DNA of 64,000 nt from Panacagrimonas sp. (GCF_020697055.1 NZ_JAJFBP010000001.1:242551-306550); one strand, 5' to 3'. Numbered from the stretch's first letter, positions 35,335 through 44,346 are shown. Translations and numbers: made by a program. Notes: generated by a model not told the origin, from the letters alone.

Positions 35335-38112
35335 ATGGCGCGGGCGCATCCCCGGAACGGACAGCACAAGGAAACCGCCGCGGGCATGCCCGCACCGGAG
35401 GTCGACGCCGCGTCGGCCGAGCCGCCCGATCTCTCGTTTCCGCTGGTGCGCACGCCGCTGCTCGATGTGCTCACGCGCGACGCGCTTCCGCCGGCCAAGG
35501 TCATCACGGTCGTCGCGCCCACCGGCTACGGCAAGACCTCGCTGTCGACGGCGGTGTTCAACGCGTTCCGCGCGCGCGGCGTTCGCGGCTACTGGGTCGC
35601 ACTGGACGATCGTGACGACTCGATGGAGCGCGTGCTGGGTCTGCTCGAATCGGCGCTCGGCGACCGCCGGCACGAGATCCATCCCACGCAGGCGCTGATC
35701 CGCGGCGACGAGCCGATGGAGAACCGCGTGCAGGCGCTGCTCGACGTCGTCGCGCGGTTGCCCGATCCGTCGCTGGTGGTGATCGACAACCTGGGCTACT
35801 GCACCGACGAGACGATCGGGTACGTGCTCGACCGGCTCGTGTTCCGCACGCCTTCTTCGGTGAGCTTCCTGTTCTCGAGCGCCTCCGAGATTCCGATGAA
35901 TCTCGCCCGCGCCAAGCTCGAAGGCCGCCTGCGCGAAGTGCGTTTCGGCGAGCTGAGCCTGCGCGCCGACGGCGTGCGCGAACTGCTCGGAGCCGAGCTG
36001 TGCGCGCAGCTGGGCGACGGCGCCATCGACGCGGTGCTGCGCCAGACCGAAGGCTGGCCTGCGGCGGTGCGCCTGGCGCAGATCATCCTGGCGTCGTCGG
36101 ACGACCCGCAGGCCGCGCTGGCGCATTTCTCGGGCGCCGACGAGGACATCGCGGGGCTGATGAACCGCCAGGTGTTGGCGGGTTTCGCCCCCGACACGCG
36201 ACGTTTCCTGGTCGAGATCGCGCCGCTGCGCAGCTTCTGCGCGGAGCTGTGCCGTCAGGCCACCGGCGACGATGACGCCGCACGCCACCTGGCGCTGCTG
36301 CAGCATCGCAACGTGTTCATGATCCCGCTGGATCGCAAGCGAAGCTGGCATCGCCTGCACGGCCTGTTCCGGGAATTTCTGATCGAGGAAGGTCAGCGCT
36401 CGCTGTCGGCCGAACGCCGCCGGCAGGTGCTGGAAAAAGCGGCCGGGTGGTGCGAACGCCACGGCCTGTGGGAAGACGCGATCGATTACGCCCTGCAGGC
36501 CGAGTCCGGCGTGCTCGCCAGCGCGGTGCTCGAACGCGTCGCGGCGATGTTCGTGCGCGACCGCGGCGACCTGCGCCGGTACATCGAGTGGGTCGAGCGT
36601 CTGCGTAGCGAAGGTCACCCTGTCGGTTGGGAAGCCGATTTCTGGTACGTGTGGGCGCTGGTGTTCCATCGTCGCTACGACACCGCGCGCCAGCAGGCCG
36701 AACGTCTCGCGCGTCGCATCGAGCTCGAGCCGATCGGCGAGGGCGACGCCGCCCGTCGCGCCGATCTGAAGCGCCGCGTCGAGGTGATCGGAACCTGCGT
36801 CGACACCTTCACCGACCGGCTCGCCGATGCCTCGGGCCGCGCCGCGGCCTGGCTCGCCGCGCGCGGCGCCGATGATCCGTTCGACGTGGCCACGCTCGCC
36901 TGCGCCAGCGGCATCTCGCTGTGCAGCGAGCACCGCTTCGTCGAGGCGCGACAGGTGATGCGCACCGCGCAGGAAACCATCGCTCAGGCCAACAGCGCGT
37001 ACGGCGTCGGCTGGGTGTCGCTGCTCAGCGCGATGATCCCGGTCTTCGAAGGCGATTTCGCCGCCGTGCACGACGAGCTGCTGGCCACGCTGTCGCGCGC
37101 ACGCGCGGCACTGGGCGAAGGGTCGGGGATCGCGGGGACGATCTCGCTGGTCGCGGCCAAGTGCGCGGTCGAGATGTGCCTGGAGCAGGAAGCGCGCGAT
37201 CTGCTCGCGCAGGGCCTGCGCTGGGCCAACACGCACGGCATCGTCGACACCGCCGCGGTGGGGCTCGATGCCGCGGTCAAGCTGTGGTCGGGCCGCGACG
37301 GCGATCCGGTGACGGTGTCGCAGCTGCGCGAGATCGCGAGCGGCTATTCGCCGCGCCTGGGACTGATGCTGTCCTGCATGCTGGTGCAGCGACTCGTGCG
37401 ACTGGGTCGCCTGGAGGAGGCGCGGGCGGAAGCCACGCTGATCGGTCTGGGCGATGCGCGTGGCGGCGTGATCGCCGGCGTCGATGTGCCGCGCACGCGC
37501 GAGTGCGTCGCCGCGGCCGAACTCGACCTGATGATCGCCGGCGGCCAGCTCAAGCAGGCCGAGAGCCTGATCGCCGAGGAGACGCGCCTGGCGCGCAAGG
37601 AAGGCCGGGTCGCACGCCTGGTCGAGCTGGCGCTGAGCGAGGCCGCCGTGGCGGTGTGCTCGCACCACGCGCAATCGGCGACCCGGCACTTGGTGCGCGC
37701 CGTGAGCCTGGCGGCGCGCCGCCGCATCCTGCGGCCGTTCCGTGATCGCGGGGAGCTGATCGCCGGGCTGGTCAACGACACCAGGCCGCAGGCCTGGGGT
37801 TTCGCGCTGGAAGAGGAGCGGCGCTTCTTCGTCGAGATCTGCAGCGGCCTGCCGCTGTCCAGCGGCGCGCTGCGCGAACAGATCGACCAGTCGCACGGCG
37901 AGCGCCAGCTGCTGGAGACGCCCACGGCGCGCGAACTGGAGCTGCTGGGCCTGATCGAGGCGGGACTGTCCAACCAGCAGCTCGCCGATCGGCTGAGCGT
38001 GTCGGTGGCCACGGTGAAGTGGCACCTCTACAACCTGTACACCAAGCTCGGCGTCTCCAGCCGCTCGGCCGCGCTGGCGCGGGCCCGGTCGCTCAACCTG
38101 CTCGCCCGGTGA
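35335..38112 (+). CDS. Large ATP-binding LuxR (MalT/LAL-type) transcriptional regulator
   Basis: A 925-residue STAND-type activator. The N-terminal NTPase has Walker A APTGYGKTSL (residues 61-70) and a Walker B-like DPSLVVIDNLG. A winged-helix part follows, then a long helical-repeat sensor domain (roughly residues 350-850). The C-terminal LuxR helix-turn-helix is in TARELELLGLIEAGLSNQQL and SVATVKWHLYNLYTKLGV. ATG 35335 is five bases after the monooxygenase stop; ATG 35386 is a shorter option. MalT-like proteins switch on catabolic operons when ATP and an inducer bind. Here the likely targets are the surrounding monooxygenase and acyl-CoA genes. Confidence 0.9.
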   Translation: MARAHPRNGQHKETAAGMPAPEVDAASAEPPDLSFPLVRTPLLDVLTRDALPPAKVITVVAPTGYGKTSLSTAVFNAFRARGVRGYWVALDDRDDSMERVLGLLESALGDRRHEIHPTQALIRGDEPMENRVQALLDVVARLPDPSLVVIDNLGYCTDETIGYVLDRLVFRTPSSVSFLFSSASEIPMNLARAKLEGRLREVRFGELSLRADGVRELLGAELCAQLGDGAIDAVLRQTEGWPAAVRLAQIILASSDDPQAALAHFSGADEDIAGLMNRQVLAGFAPDTRRFLVEIAPLRSFCAELCRQATGDDDAARHLALLQHRNVFMIPLDRKRSWHRLHGLFREFLIEEGQRSLSAERRRQVLEKAAGWCERHGLWEDAIDYALQAESGVLASAVLERVAAMFVRDRGDLRRYIEWVERLRSEGHPVGWEADFWYVWALVFHRRYDTARQQAERLARRIELEPIGEGDAARRADLKRRVEVIGTCVDTFTDRLADASGRAAAWLAARGADDPFDVATLACASGISLCSEHRFVEARQVMRTAQETIAQANSAYGVGWVSLLSAMIPVFEGDFAAVHDELLATLSRARAALGEGSGIAGTISLVAAKCAVEMCLEQEARDLLAQGLRWANTHGIVDTAAVGLDAAVKLWSGRDGDPVTVSQLREIASGYSPRLGLMLSCMLVQRLVRLGRLEEARAEATLIGLGDARGGVIAGVDVPRTRECVAAAELDLMIAGGQLKQAESLIAEETRLARKEGRVARLVELALSEAAVAVCSHHAQSATRHLVRAVSLAARRRILRPFRDRGELIAGLVNDTRPQAWGFALEEERRFFVEICSGLPLSSGALREQIDQSHGERQLLETPTARELELLGLIEAGLSNQQLADRLSVSVATVKWHLYNLYTKLGVSSRSAALARARSLNLLAR

Positions 38113-38193
38113 GGCCGCCGGCCCGACGATAGGTTGGTCCGTTCCGGCGCCGGACCGGCTACAACACCGCTTTTCCACCCGCTCGCAATCTCC

Positions 38194-38982
38194 ATGAGCC
38201 TGGTCGAATCGACGCTCGACGAGCGCACCGGCATCGTGACGCTGACGATCAACCGGCCCGAGGTCCTCAACGCCATCGACGTGCCGCTCGCGCGCGCGCT
38301 CAACGGCGCCGTGCTCGCGCTCAGAGACGATGTGCGCGTGCGCTGCGTGCTGATCCGGGGTGCCGGCCGGGCGTTCGTCGCCGGCGGCGATCTGGCCGCA
38401 TTCGCCGAGGACTTCGATCGCGCCGCGGACGTGGCGGACGATCTGCTCGACGCGTTGCACCCGGTCGCCGAGACGCTGCGCGCGATCGACGCGCCGGTGA
38501 TCGCGGCCGTGCACGGCGCGGTGGCCGGCGCGGGGCTGTCGCTGACGTGCAGCTGCGACCTGGCGATCGCGGCGCAGGGCACGCGCTTTCTGATGGCCTA
38601 CGACAAGGTCGGCGCCGCGCCGGATTTCGGCGGGACCTATTTCCTGCCGCGCGTGCTGGGGCCGCGGCGCGCCGCGCAGTTCCTGTTCCTGAGCGAGACG
38701 CTGGACGCCGACGCCGCGCTCGCGGCGGGCCTGGTCAATCGCGTCGTGCCGGCCGAGCAGCTCGATGCGGTCGTCGACGAGATCGCGCGCAGGATCGCGG
38801 CGGGACCGACGCGCGCCTACGGCCAGTACAAGCGCCTGGCCGATCGGGCGTTCGAGCGCGACCTGCACGACCAGCTCGAAGCCGAGCGCGTCGCGTTCAA
38901 AAACGCCACGCGCACCGAAGATTTCCGCGAAGGCGTCGGCGCGTTCCTCGCCAAGCGCGCGCCGCGTTTCAGCGGCCGCTGA
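38194..38982 (+). CDS. Crotonase-family enoyl-CoA hydratase/isomerase, PaaG-like
   Basis: A 262-residue crotonase. The oxyanion-hole segments are FVAGGDLAAF and VAGAGLSLTCSCD. The two glutamates of classical enoyl-CoA hydratases are absent (Ser116 and Asp137 stand in their places), while the Asp of PaaG-type isomerases is kept in APDFGGTYFLPR (Asp144). This points to a double-bond or epoxide/oxepin isomerase rather than a hydratase. ATG 38194 gives the normal N-terminus. It lies between the LuxR regulator and an acyl-CoA dehydrogenase, 27 bases upstream of the latter. Confidence 0.85.
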   Translation: MSLVESTLDERTGIVTLTINRPEVLNAIDVPLARALNGAVLALRDDVRVRCVLIRGAGRAFVAGGDLAAFAEDFDRAADVADDLLDALHPVAETLRAIDAPVIAAVHGAVAGAGLSLTCSCDLAIAAQGTRFLMAYDKVGAAPDFGGTYFLPRVLGPRRAAQFLFLSETLDADAALAAGLVNRVVPAEQLDAVVDEIARRIAAGPTRAYGQYKRLADRAFERDLHDQLEAERVAFKNATRTEDFREGVGAFLAKRAPRFSGR

Positions 38983-39009
38983 ATCCATCCGAACCAACCG
39001 AATCGAGCC

Positions 39010-40140
39010 ATGCTCAACGACGACCAGAAGATGATCTTCGACACCGCGCTGCGGTTCTCGCGCGAGGTCCTGGCACCGGGTGCCGCCGCACGCGAGAAGG
39101 CCCAGGCGATCGAGCCCGCGGTGTTCGAGGGCCTTGCCGCGATGGGCTTCCTGGGGATGACGGTGTCGCCCGACTACGACGGTGCGGGCGCGGACTACGT
39201 GTCCTACGCCGCCGCCTTGATGGCGGTGGCCGAGGGTGACGGTGCGGTCTCGACCGTGATGAGCGTCCAGAACGCGCCGTTCTGCGCCATCCTCGAGCGC
39301 TACGGCAACGCCGCACAGAAGGAATCGGTGCTCAAGCCCGCGGCGCGCGGCGAGTTCATCGGCGCGTTTGCTTTGACCGAGAGCCACGCGGGTTCGGATG
39401 CCAGCGCGCTGCGCACGCGCGCCGTGCGCAACGGCGATCGCTGGGTGCTCAACGGCTCCAAGCAGTTCATCACCAGCGGCAAGATCGGCAAGTACGTGAT
39501 CGTCTTCGCCGTGACCGATGCGGAGAATCCCAAGCGCGGCATCTCGGCGTTCCTGGTGCCGACCGACACCAAGGGCTACACGGTCTCCAAGATCGAGCAC
39601 AAGCTCGGACAGAAAGCGTCCGACACCTGCAGCCTCAACTTCGACGACATGGAGGTTCCCGCCGAGAGCCTGATCGGCGCCGAAGGCGAGGGCTACCGCA
39701 TCGCGCTGTCGAGCCTCGAGACCGGTCGCATCGGCATCGCCTCGCAGAGCGTGGGCATGGCGCAGGCCGCGCTGGACGCGGCGGTGCGCTACGGCGCCGA
39801 GCGCAGGTCGTTCGGCAAGTCGCTGCTCGATCACCAGGCGGTGAACTTCCGCCTGGTCGATGCCAAGACGCGGTTGGAGGCGGCGCGCCAGCTGGTGTTC
39901 TCGGCCGCGCGGATGAAAGACGCCGGCGTGCCCTGCCTGGAACAGGCCTGCATGGCCAAGCTGTTCGCGTCGGAAACCGCCGAAGCGGTGTGCTCGGCCG
40001 CGATCCAGACGTTCGGCGGCTACGGCTACGTCGAGGATTTCCCGGTGGAGCGCATCTATCGCGACGTGCGCGTGTGCCAGATCTACGAAGGCACCTCGGA
40101 CATCCAGAAGCTGATCATCGGGCGCGGGCTCGCGGCCTGA
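39010..40140 (+). CDS. Short/branched-chain type acyl-CoA dehydrogenase
   Basis: A 376-residue acyl-CoA dehydrogenase with the standard signatures: GAFALTESHAGSDASALRTRA in the FAD-binding middle domain, QFITSGKIGKYVIVFAVTD, and the C-terminal motif QTFGGYGYVEDFPVERIYRD. The catalytic Glu is in IYEGTSDIQKLI, the position used by short-chain and branched-chain members. It is more canonical than the dehydrogenase at 32368. It is probably co-transcribed with the crotonase, giving two consecutive beta-oxidation-like steps. Confidence 0.93.
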   Translation: MLNDDQKMIFDTALRFSREVLAPGAAAREKAQAIEPAVFEGLAAMGFLGMTVSPDYDGAGADYVSYAAALMAVAEGDGAVSTVMSVQNAPFCAILERYGNAAQKESVLKPAARGEFIGAFALTESHAGSDASALRTRAVRNGDRWVLNGSKQFITSGKIGKYVIVFAVTDAENPKRGISAFLVPTDTKGYTVSKIEHKLGQKASDTCSLNFDDMEVPAESLIGAEGEGYRIALSSLETGRIGIASQSVGMAQAALDAAVRYGAERRSFGKSLLDHQAVNFRLVDAKTRLEAARQLVFSAARMKDAGVPCLEQACMAKLFASETAEAVCSAAIQTFGGYGYVEDFPVERIYRDVRVCQIYEGTSDIQKLIIGRGLAA

Positions 40141-40329
40141 CGTCGACGACCGCTCGGTCCGATGCGGCGCCCGCCGGTCGGTCCCGAACCGAAGCCGTCG
40201 TCTGCTTGCACCACGCTCGGGGGCTCGCGCGTCCGTCCACACCGGGCGGTACGCACCAGCAACTGGCCACAAGCGTGCGTCCCCGTTTACCGGTCCGGAC
40301 GCCCGACCTAGCATGGCCCGATGGCAAGC

Positions 40330-40336
40330 AAGGAGG
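40330..40336 (+). promoter_or_regulatory. Strong ribosome binding site that decides the second monooxygenase start
   Basis: AAGGAGG ends five bases before ATG 40342. An in-frame ATG at 40321 lies upstream of this site and has none of its own, so translation most likely starts at 40342. Confidence 0.75.
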
Positions 40337-40341
40337 CGGTG

Positions 40342-41967
40342 ATGTCAGCAAGCACGGACGCCAGGGGCGCACGCCCTTCGGAAGTCGAGGTCGCGGTGAT
40401 CGGAGCCGGATTTGCCGGCATGCACATGGTGTACAAGCTGCGCTCGCTCGGTCTGAGCTATCGGGCCTTCGAGAAGGGCAGCGGCGTCGGGGGTACGTGG
40501 TACTGGAACCGCTACCCGGGCGCGAGTTCCGATTCCGAGAGCTGGGTCTACTCGTTCGCGTTCGACAAGGATCTCGAGCAGGAGTGGAACTGGAGCAAGC
40601 GCTTCCCGGAGCAGCCCGAGATCCTGGGCTACCTGCAGTACGCGGCGAAGAAGTTCGACCTCGAACGCGAGTTCGACTTCAACACCACGGTCACCGCCTG
40701 CACCTACGACGAGAAGAGCAGCCGCTGGATCGTCGAGACCGACAAGGGCGATCGCGTGATCGCGAGGTTTCTGGTCACCGCGGTGGGCTGCCTGTCGGCG
40801 GCGCAGTTGCCCCAGATCCCGGGGCTCGAAAGCTTCAAGGGCCGGTGGTACCACACCGGCCAGTGGCCGCATGAACCGGTGGACTTCACCGGCAAGCGCG
40901 TCGGCGTCGTCGGCACCGGTTCGTCGGGCATCCAGTCGATCCCGATCATCGCAAACCAGGCCAAGCACCTGACCGTGTTCCAGCGCACACCCAACTTCAG
41001 CGTGCCTGCGCGCAACCGCCTGCTCAGCGAACAGGAGCGCAACGCGCTCAAGCGCGACATCCGCGAGATCCGCGAGCGCTGCCGCTGGGCCTCGATCGGT
41101 CAGCCTTACGATGCGCAGCCGGTCGCCGCGATGTCGGTCAGCGACGAGGAGCGCCGCAAGCAGTACGAGGCCAACTGGGCCAAGGGCGGCTTCGAGTGGA
41201 TGTTCGGCAGCTACAACGATCTGCTGGTCGACGAGAAGGCCAACGACACCGCGGCCGAATTCGTCCGCGAGAAGATCCGCGCGATCGTCAAGGATCCGGA
41301 AAAGGCGCGAAAGCTGCTGCCCAAGGGCTATCCGATCGGCACCAAGCGCCTGCCGCTGGACCAGGAATATTTCGAGACCTACAACCGCGACAACGTCGAC
41401 CTGGTCGACATCCGCGAGACGCCGATCGAGCAGATCACCGCCGACGGCATCCAGACCTCGGACAAGAAGTACGAGCTCGACGCGATCGTCTTCGCCACCG
41501 GTTTCGATGCGCTGACCGGCCCTGTCACGCGCCTCAACATCCGCGGCCGCGGCGGCCAGAAGATCGAGCAGAAGTGGGCGGAGGGGCCGCGCACGTATCT
41601 GGGGGTCGCCACGCTCGGGTTCCCGAACCTGTTCATGATCACCGGCCCCGGCAGTCCCTCGGTGCTCGGCAACATGCCGACCTCGATCGAGCAGCACGTG
41701 GACTGGATCAGCGACTGCATGCTGCACCTGCGCAAGCAGGGCGCCACGACGATCGAACCGACCGCCGCCGCCGAGGAGAAGTGGGGCCAGCACGTCAAGG
41801 AACTCGCCGACACCACGCTCTTCCCGCAGACCGACTCGTGGTACATGGGCGCCAACATTCCCGGCAAGCCGCGCGTGTTCATGCCCTACATCGGCGGCTT
41901 CGGCACCTACCGCAAGCTGTGCAACGAGGTCGCGGAGAAGGGGTACGAGGGGTTCGCGATCAAGTAG
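40342..41967 (+). CDS. Baeyer-Villiger type flavin monooxygenase
   Basis: A 541-residue class B monooxygenase, homologous to the one at 33662 along its whole length. FAD motif VAVIGAGFAGMH, BVMO motif GGTWYWNRYPG (residues 50-60), the full fingerprint with Phe165, Gly167, His171, Trp175 and Pro176 (FKGRWYHTGQWP), and NADPH motif GVVGTGSSGIQ are all intact. Such enzymes turn cyclic or linear ketones into lactones or esters. A 201-base gap precedes it, with no clear promoter boxes seen. An inverted repeat follows it. With the neighbouring acyl-CoA enzymes it suggests ketone or alicyclic ring degradation; the substrate is not readable. Confidence 0.93.
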   Translation: MSASTDARGARPSEVEVAVIGAGFAGMHMVYKLRSLGLSYRAFEKGSGVGGTWYWNRYPGASSDSESWVYSFAFDKDLEQEWNWSKRFPEQPEILGYLQYAAKKFDLEREFDFNTTVTACTYDEKSSRWIVETDKGDRVIARFLVTAVGCLSAAQLPQIPGLESFKGRWYHTGQWPHEPVDFTGKRVGVVGTGSSGIQSIPIIANQAKHLTVFQRTPNFSVPARNRLLSEQERNALKRDIREIRERCRWASIGQPYDAQPVAAMSVSDEERRKQYEANWAKGGFEWMFGSYNDLLVDEKANDTAAEFVREKIRAIVKDPEKARKLLPKGYPIGTKRLPLDQEYFETYNRDNVDLVDIRETPIEQITADGIQTSDKKYELDAIVFATGFDALTGPVTRLNIRGRGGQKIEQKWAEGPRTYLGVATLGFPNLFMITGPGSPSVLGNMPTSIEQHVDWISDCMLHLRKQGATTIEPTAAAEEKWGQHVKELADTTLFPQTDSWYMGANIPGKPRVFMPYIGGFGTYRKLCNEVAEKGYEGFAIK

Positions 41968-42005
41968 GGCGGGATGCGCGGCCGAGAAGCCGCAAGTCGC
42001 TGCAG

Positions 42006-42096
42006 AAACGCTTCAACGCAAAGGCGCAAAGGCGCAGAGGAAAGCTCTCCACTTCTTTTCTTTGCGAACCTTGGCGCCTTTGCGTCTAACGCTTTG
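42006..42096. repeat. Imperfect inverted-repeat intergenic element
   Basis: The left side carries ACGCAAAGGCGC (42016-42027) followed by a second AAAGGCGC unit. The right side carries its complement GCGCCTTTGCGT (42074-42085). Matching continues imperfectly on both flanks, giving an element of about 90 bases that would fold into one long hairpin. It sits between the ends of the monooxygenase (+) and the Lrp gene (-). Similar AAAGGCGC-rich repeats are widespread in bacterial intergenic regions, so a dispersed non-coding repeat is most likely. Confidence 0.65.
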
Positions 42097-42105
42097 TTTT
42101 CCGAA

Positions 42106-42594
42106 TCACCCATCGGTGCGCGCAACCGGCAGCGCGCTGTTCGACTTGATCGTCTGCAGGCTGAACTGCGACTCCATGTTGCGCACGCCGGGCCACTTCA
42201 GGATGCCCTGCATGCTCAGTTCGGAGAAGTGGTCGATGCTGCGTGCGACCACCTTCAGCAGGAAGTCGGAGCTGCCGGTCATCGCGTGACATTCGATGAC
42301 GTGCGGCTCGGCTTCCACGCGCCGGACGAAATCGCGGCGCAGATGATCGTCGTGCTTGTCGATCGAGACGTGGACGTAGGCGGTGACCGGCAGACCCAGG
42401 CGTCGCTGATCGAGCCGCGCGGTGTAGCCGGCGATCAGGCCGCTGCCTTCGAGCGCGCGCACGCGACGGAAGCAGGGCGACTCGGACATGCCGATGCGCT
42501 GCGCCAGCTCGACGTTCGAAAGCCGGCCGTCCTGCTGCAGCGCTTCCAGGATCCGCTGATGCGCCCGGTCGATCGCCGGGGTGTCTTCATCCAT
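42106..42594 (-). CDS. Lrp/AsnC-family transcriptional regulator
   Basis: A 162-residue regulator. The N-terminal helix-turn-helix is in LSNVELAQRIGMSESPCFRR, and the C-terminal RAM ligand-binding domain contains VIECHAMTGSSDFLLKVVA. Lrp-type proteins often respond to amino acids, and this one is divergent from a phenylalanine/tyrosine degradation operon, so it probably senses an aromatic amino acid and controls that operon. A perfect 8-bp hairpin (42607-42627) lies just upstream of its start. Confidence 0.92.
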   Translation of the reverse strand: MDEDTPAIDRAHQRILEALQQDGRLSNVELAQRIGMSESPCFRRVRALEGSGLIAGYTARLDQRRLGLPVTAYVHVSIDKHDDHLRRDFVRRVEAEPHVIECHAMTGSSDFLLKVVARSIDHFSELSMQGILKWPGVRNMESQFSLQTIKSNSALPVARTDG

Positions 42595-42606
42595 GGTCAG
42601 ATCGTC

Positions 42607-42627
42607 CTGGGGCAGGGTCTGCCCCAG
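42607..42627. promoter_or_regulatory. Palindrome in the lrp-hpd divergent region, possible Lrp operator
   Basis: CTGGGGCA and TGCCCCAG form perfect 8-bp arms around GGGTC, 12 bases upstream of the lrp start codon and 106 bases upstream of the hpd start. Its position fits an autoregulatory Lrp site or a leader hairpin. The adjacent AT-rich stretch 42627-42663 probably holds the promoters. Confidence 0.45.
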
Positions 42628-42733
42628 AATAGGTCAATCAGGGGCGAAATAGAACGATAAATCCCCTCCGACCTGCCTAGCATCGACGTCACGATGCGCA
42701 ATGCGGCCCGCGGCGGCCGGCGAGGCAGGTGAC

Positions 42734-43816
42734 ATGGGCGAGCGGCTCGACAATCCGATGGGTCTCGACGGCTTCGAGTTCGTCGAGTTCGCCGCGCCCG
42801 AACGCGGGGTGCTGGAGCCGGTGTTCGAGACGCTGGGGTTCCGGCGCGTCGCGCGGCACCGTTCGAAGGACGTCGAGCTCTGGCGCCAGGGCGCCATCAA
42901 CTTCATCGCCAACTACCAGGCCGGATCGCCGGCCGCGTTCCACGCCGAGGAGCACGGGCCTTCGGCGTGCGGCATGGCGTTTCGCGTGCGCGACGCCGCG
43001 CACGCCTATCGGCGGGCGCTCGAACTGGGCGCCCAGCCGATCGACATCCCGGTGGGGCCGATGGAGCTCAAGCTGCCGGCGATCCGCGGCATCGGCGGCG
43101 CCATCCTGTACCTCGTCGATCGCTACGACGACGGCTCGTCGATCTACGACATCGACTTTCGCTGGATCGATGGCGAGGCGCGCCGGCCCGTCGGCTGCGG
43201 TCTGCAGCTGATCGATCACCTGACGCACAACGTCTACCGCGGACGCATGGATTTCTGGGCGCGCTACTACGAGCGGCTGTTCAACTTTCGCGAGATCCGC
43301 CACTTCGACATCCGCGGCGAACACACCGGCCTGACCTCGCGCGCGATGACGGCGCCCGACGGGCGCATCCGCATCCCGCTCAACGAGGAAGCGCGCGGCG
43401 GCCGCGGCCAGATCGAGGAGTTCCTGATGGCCTACAACGGCGAGGGCATCCAGCACATCGCGTTCGCCTGCGAGGACCTGCCCGCCACCTGGGACCGGCT
43501 GAAGGCGAGGGGGCTGCGGTTCATGGCGCCGCCGCCGGAGACGTACTACGAAGCGCTCGATCAGCGCCTGCCCGGGCACGGCGAGCCGGTGCCCGAACTG
43601 AAACGCCGCGGAATCCTGCTCGACGGCGCCACCGACGGCGGCGATCCGCGCCTGCTGCTGCAGATCTTTTCCGAGACGCTGGTGGGTCCGATCTTCTTCG
43701 AGTTCATCCAGCGCAAGCGCGACGAGGGATTCGGCGAAGGCAACTTCAAGGCGCTGTTCGAATCCATCGAGCGCGATCAGCTGCGCCGCGGAACGCTCAC
43801 GGAGACCGCTTCATGA
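42734..43816 (+). CDS. hpd: 4-hydroxyphenylpyruvate dioxygenase
   Basis: A non-heme iron enzyme that converts 4-hydroxyphenylpyruvate to homogentisate in tyrosine breakdown. The 360-residue protein has the two VOC-fold halves of the family, and the facial triad is visible: His162 (LIDHLTHNV), His241 ([10 protein letters not shown]) and Glu323 ([10 protein letters not shown]). The C-terminal [18 protein letters not shown] is the family gate helix. ATG 42734 is preferred to an in-frame upstream codon. It heads a four-gene operon joined by four-base overlaps. Confidence 0.95.
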   Translation: MGERLDNPMGLDGFEFVEFAAPERGVLEPVFETLGFRRVARHRSKDVELWRQGAINFIANYQAGSPAAFHAEEHGPSACGMAFRVRDAAHAYRRALELGAQPIDIPVGPMELKLPAIRGIGGAILYLVDRYDDGSSIYDIDFRWIDGEARRPVGCGLQLIDHLTHNVYRGRMDFWARYYERLFNFREIRHFDIRGEHTGLTSRAMTAPDGRIRIPLNEEARGGRGQIEEFLMAYNGEGIQHIAFACEDLPATWDRLKARGLRFMAPPPETYYEALDQRLPGHGEPVPELKRRGILLDGATDGGDPRLLLQIFSETLVGPIFFEFIQRKRDEGFGEGNFKALFESIERDQLRRGTLTETAS

Positions 43817-44346
43817 ACCTCAAGCGCATCCATCACGTCGCCTATCGCTGCCGTGACGCGCGCCAGACCGTTGCGTTCTACCAGCGCGTGCTCGGCATGG
43901 ACTTCGTGCTCGCCATCGCCGAGGACCGGGTTCCGTCGACCGGCGCGCCCGATCCCTACATGCACGTGTTCCTCGACGCCGGCATGGGCAACGTGCTGGC
44001 GTTCTTCGAGCTGCCGAACTCGCCGCCGATGGGCCGTGACGGCAACACGCCCGAATGGGTGCAGCACATCGCGTTCGAGGTCGACTCGCTCGATGCGCTG
44101 GTCGAGGCCAAGGGCCGGATCGAGGCCGAGGGTCTGTCGGTCATCGGTCCGGTCGATCACGGCATCTTCCGATCGATCTACTTCTTCGACCCCAACGGCC
44201 ACCGGATCGAGCTCGCCGCCAACACCGGCAGCGCGGACGATCTGCGACGGCTGCGCGAGGTCGCCCCGGCGATGCTCGAGGAGTGGAGCCGGACGAAGAA
44301 GGCGCCACGCCACGCGGCCTGGCTGCACGAACGCAGCGCCCGATGA
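43813..44346 (+). CDS. VOC-family metalloenzyme in the tyrosine operon
   Basis: A 177-residue single vicinal-oxygen-chelate protein (glyoxalase/dioxygenase fold). A complete set of likely metal ligands is visible: His8 (RIHHVAYR), Glu66 (LAFFELP), His85 (WVQHIAFEV) and Glu133 (GHRIELAAN), the H-E-H-E pattern of glyoxalase I-like enzymes. It starts on the ATGA shared with hpd and ends on the ATGA of the FAH-family gene, so it is tightly coupled to both. Its reaction is unknown. Because no homogentisate dioxygenase gene is present here, a role in that part of the pathway is a possible but unproven inference. Confidence 0.85.
   Translation: MNLKRIHHVAYRCRDARQTVAFYQRVLGMDFVLAIAEDRVPSTGAPDPYMHVFLDAGMGNVLAFFELPNSPPMGRDGNTPEWVQHIAFEVDSLDALVEAKGRIEAEGLSVIGPVDHGIFRSIYFFDPNGHRIELAANTGSADDLRRLREVAPAMLEEWSRTKKAPRHAAWLHERSAR

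Noticed and set aside
35281..40314. A very long open frame (over 1600 codons) on the minus strand opposite the LuxR regulator, crotonase and acyl-CoA dehydrogenase genes
   Set aside because: It is a product of high GC and third-position bias of the real plus-strand genes. Its translation is rich in Arg, His and Ala without any domain, and the plus-strand genes have full motifs.
42011..42040. AAAGGCGC units considered as CRISPR-like repeats
   Set aside because: Only two partial units, no regular spacers and no cas genes; they belong to one inverted-repeat hairpin.
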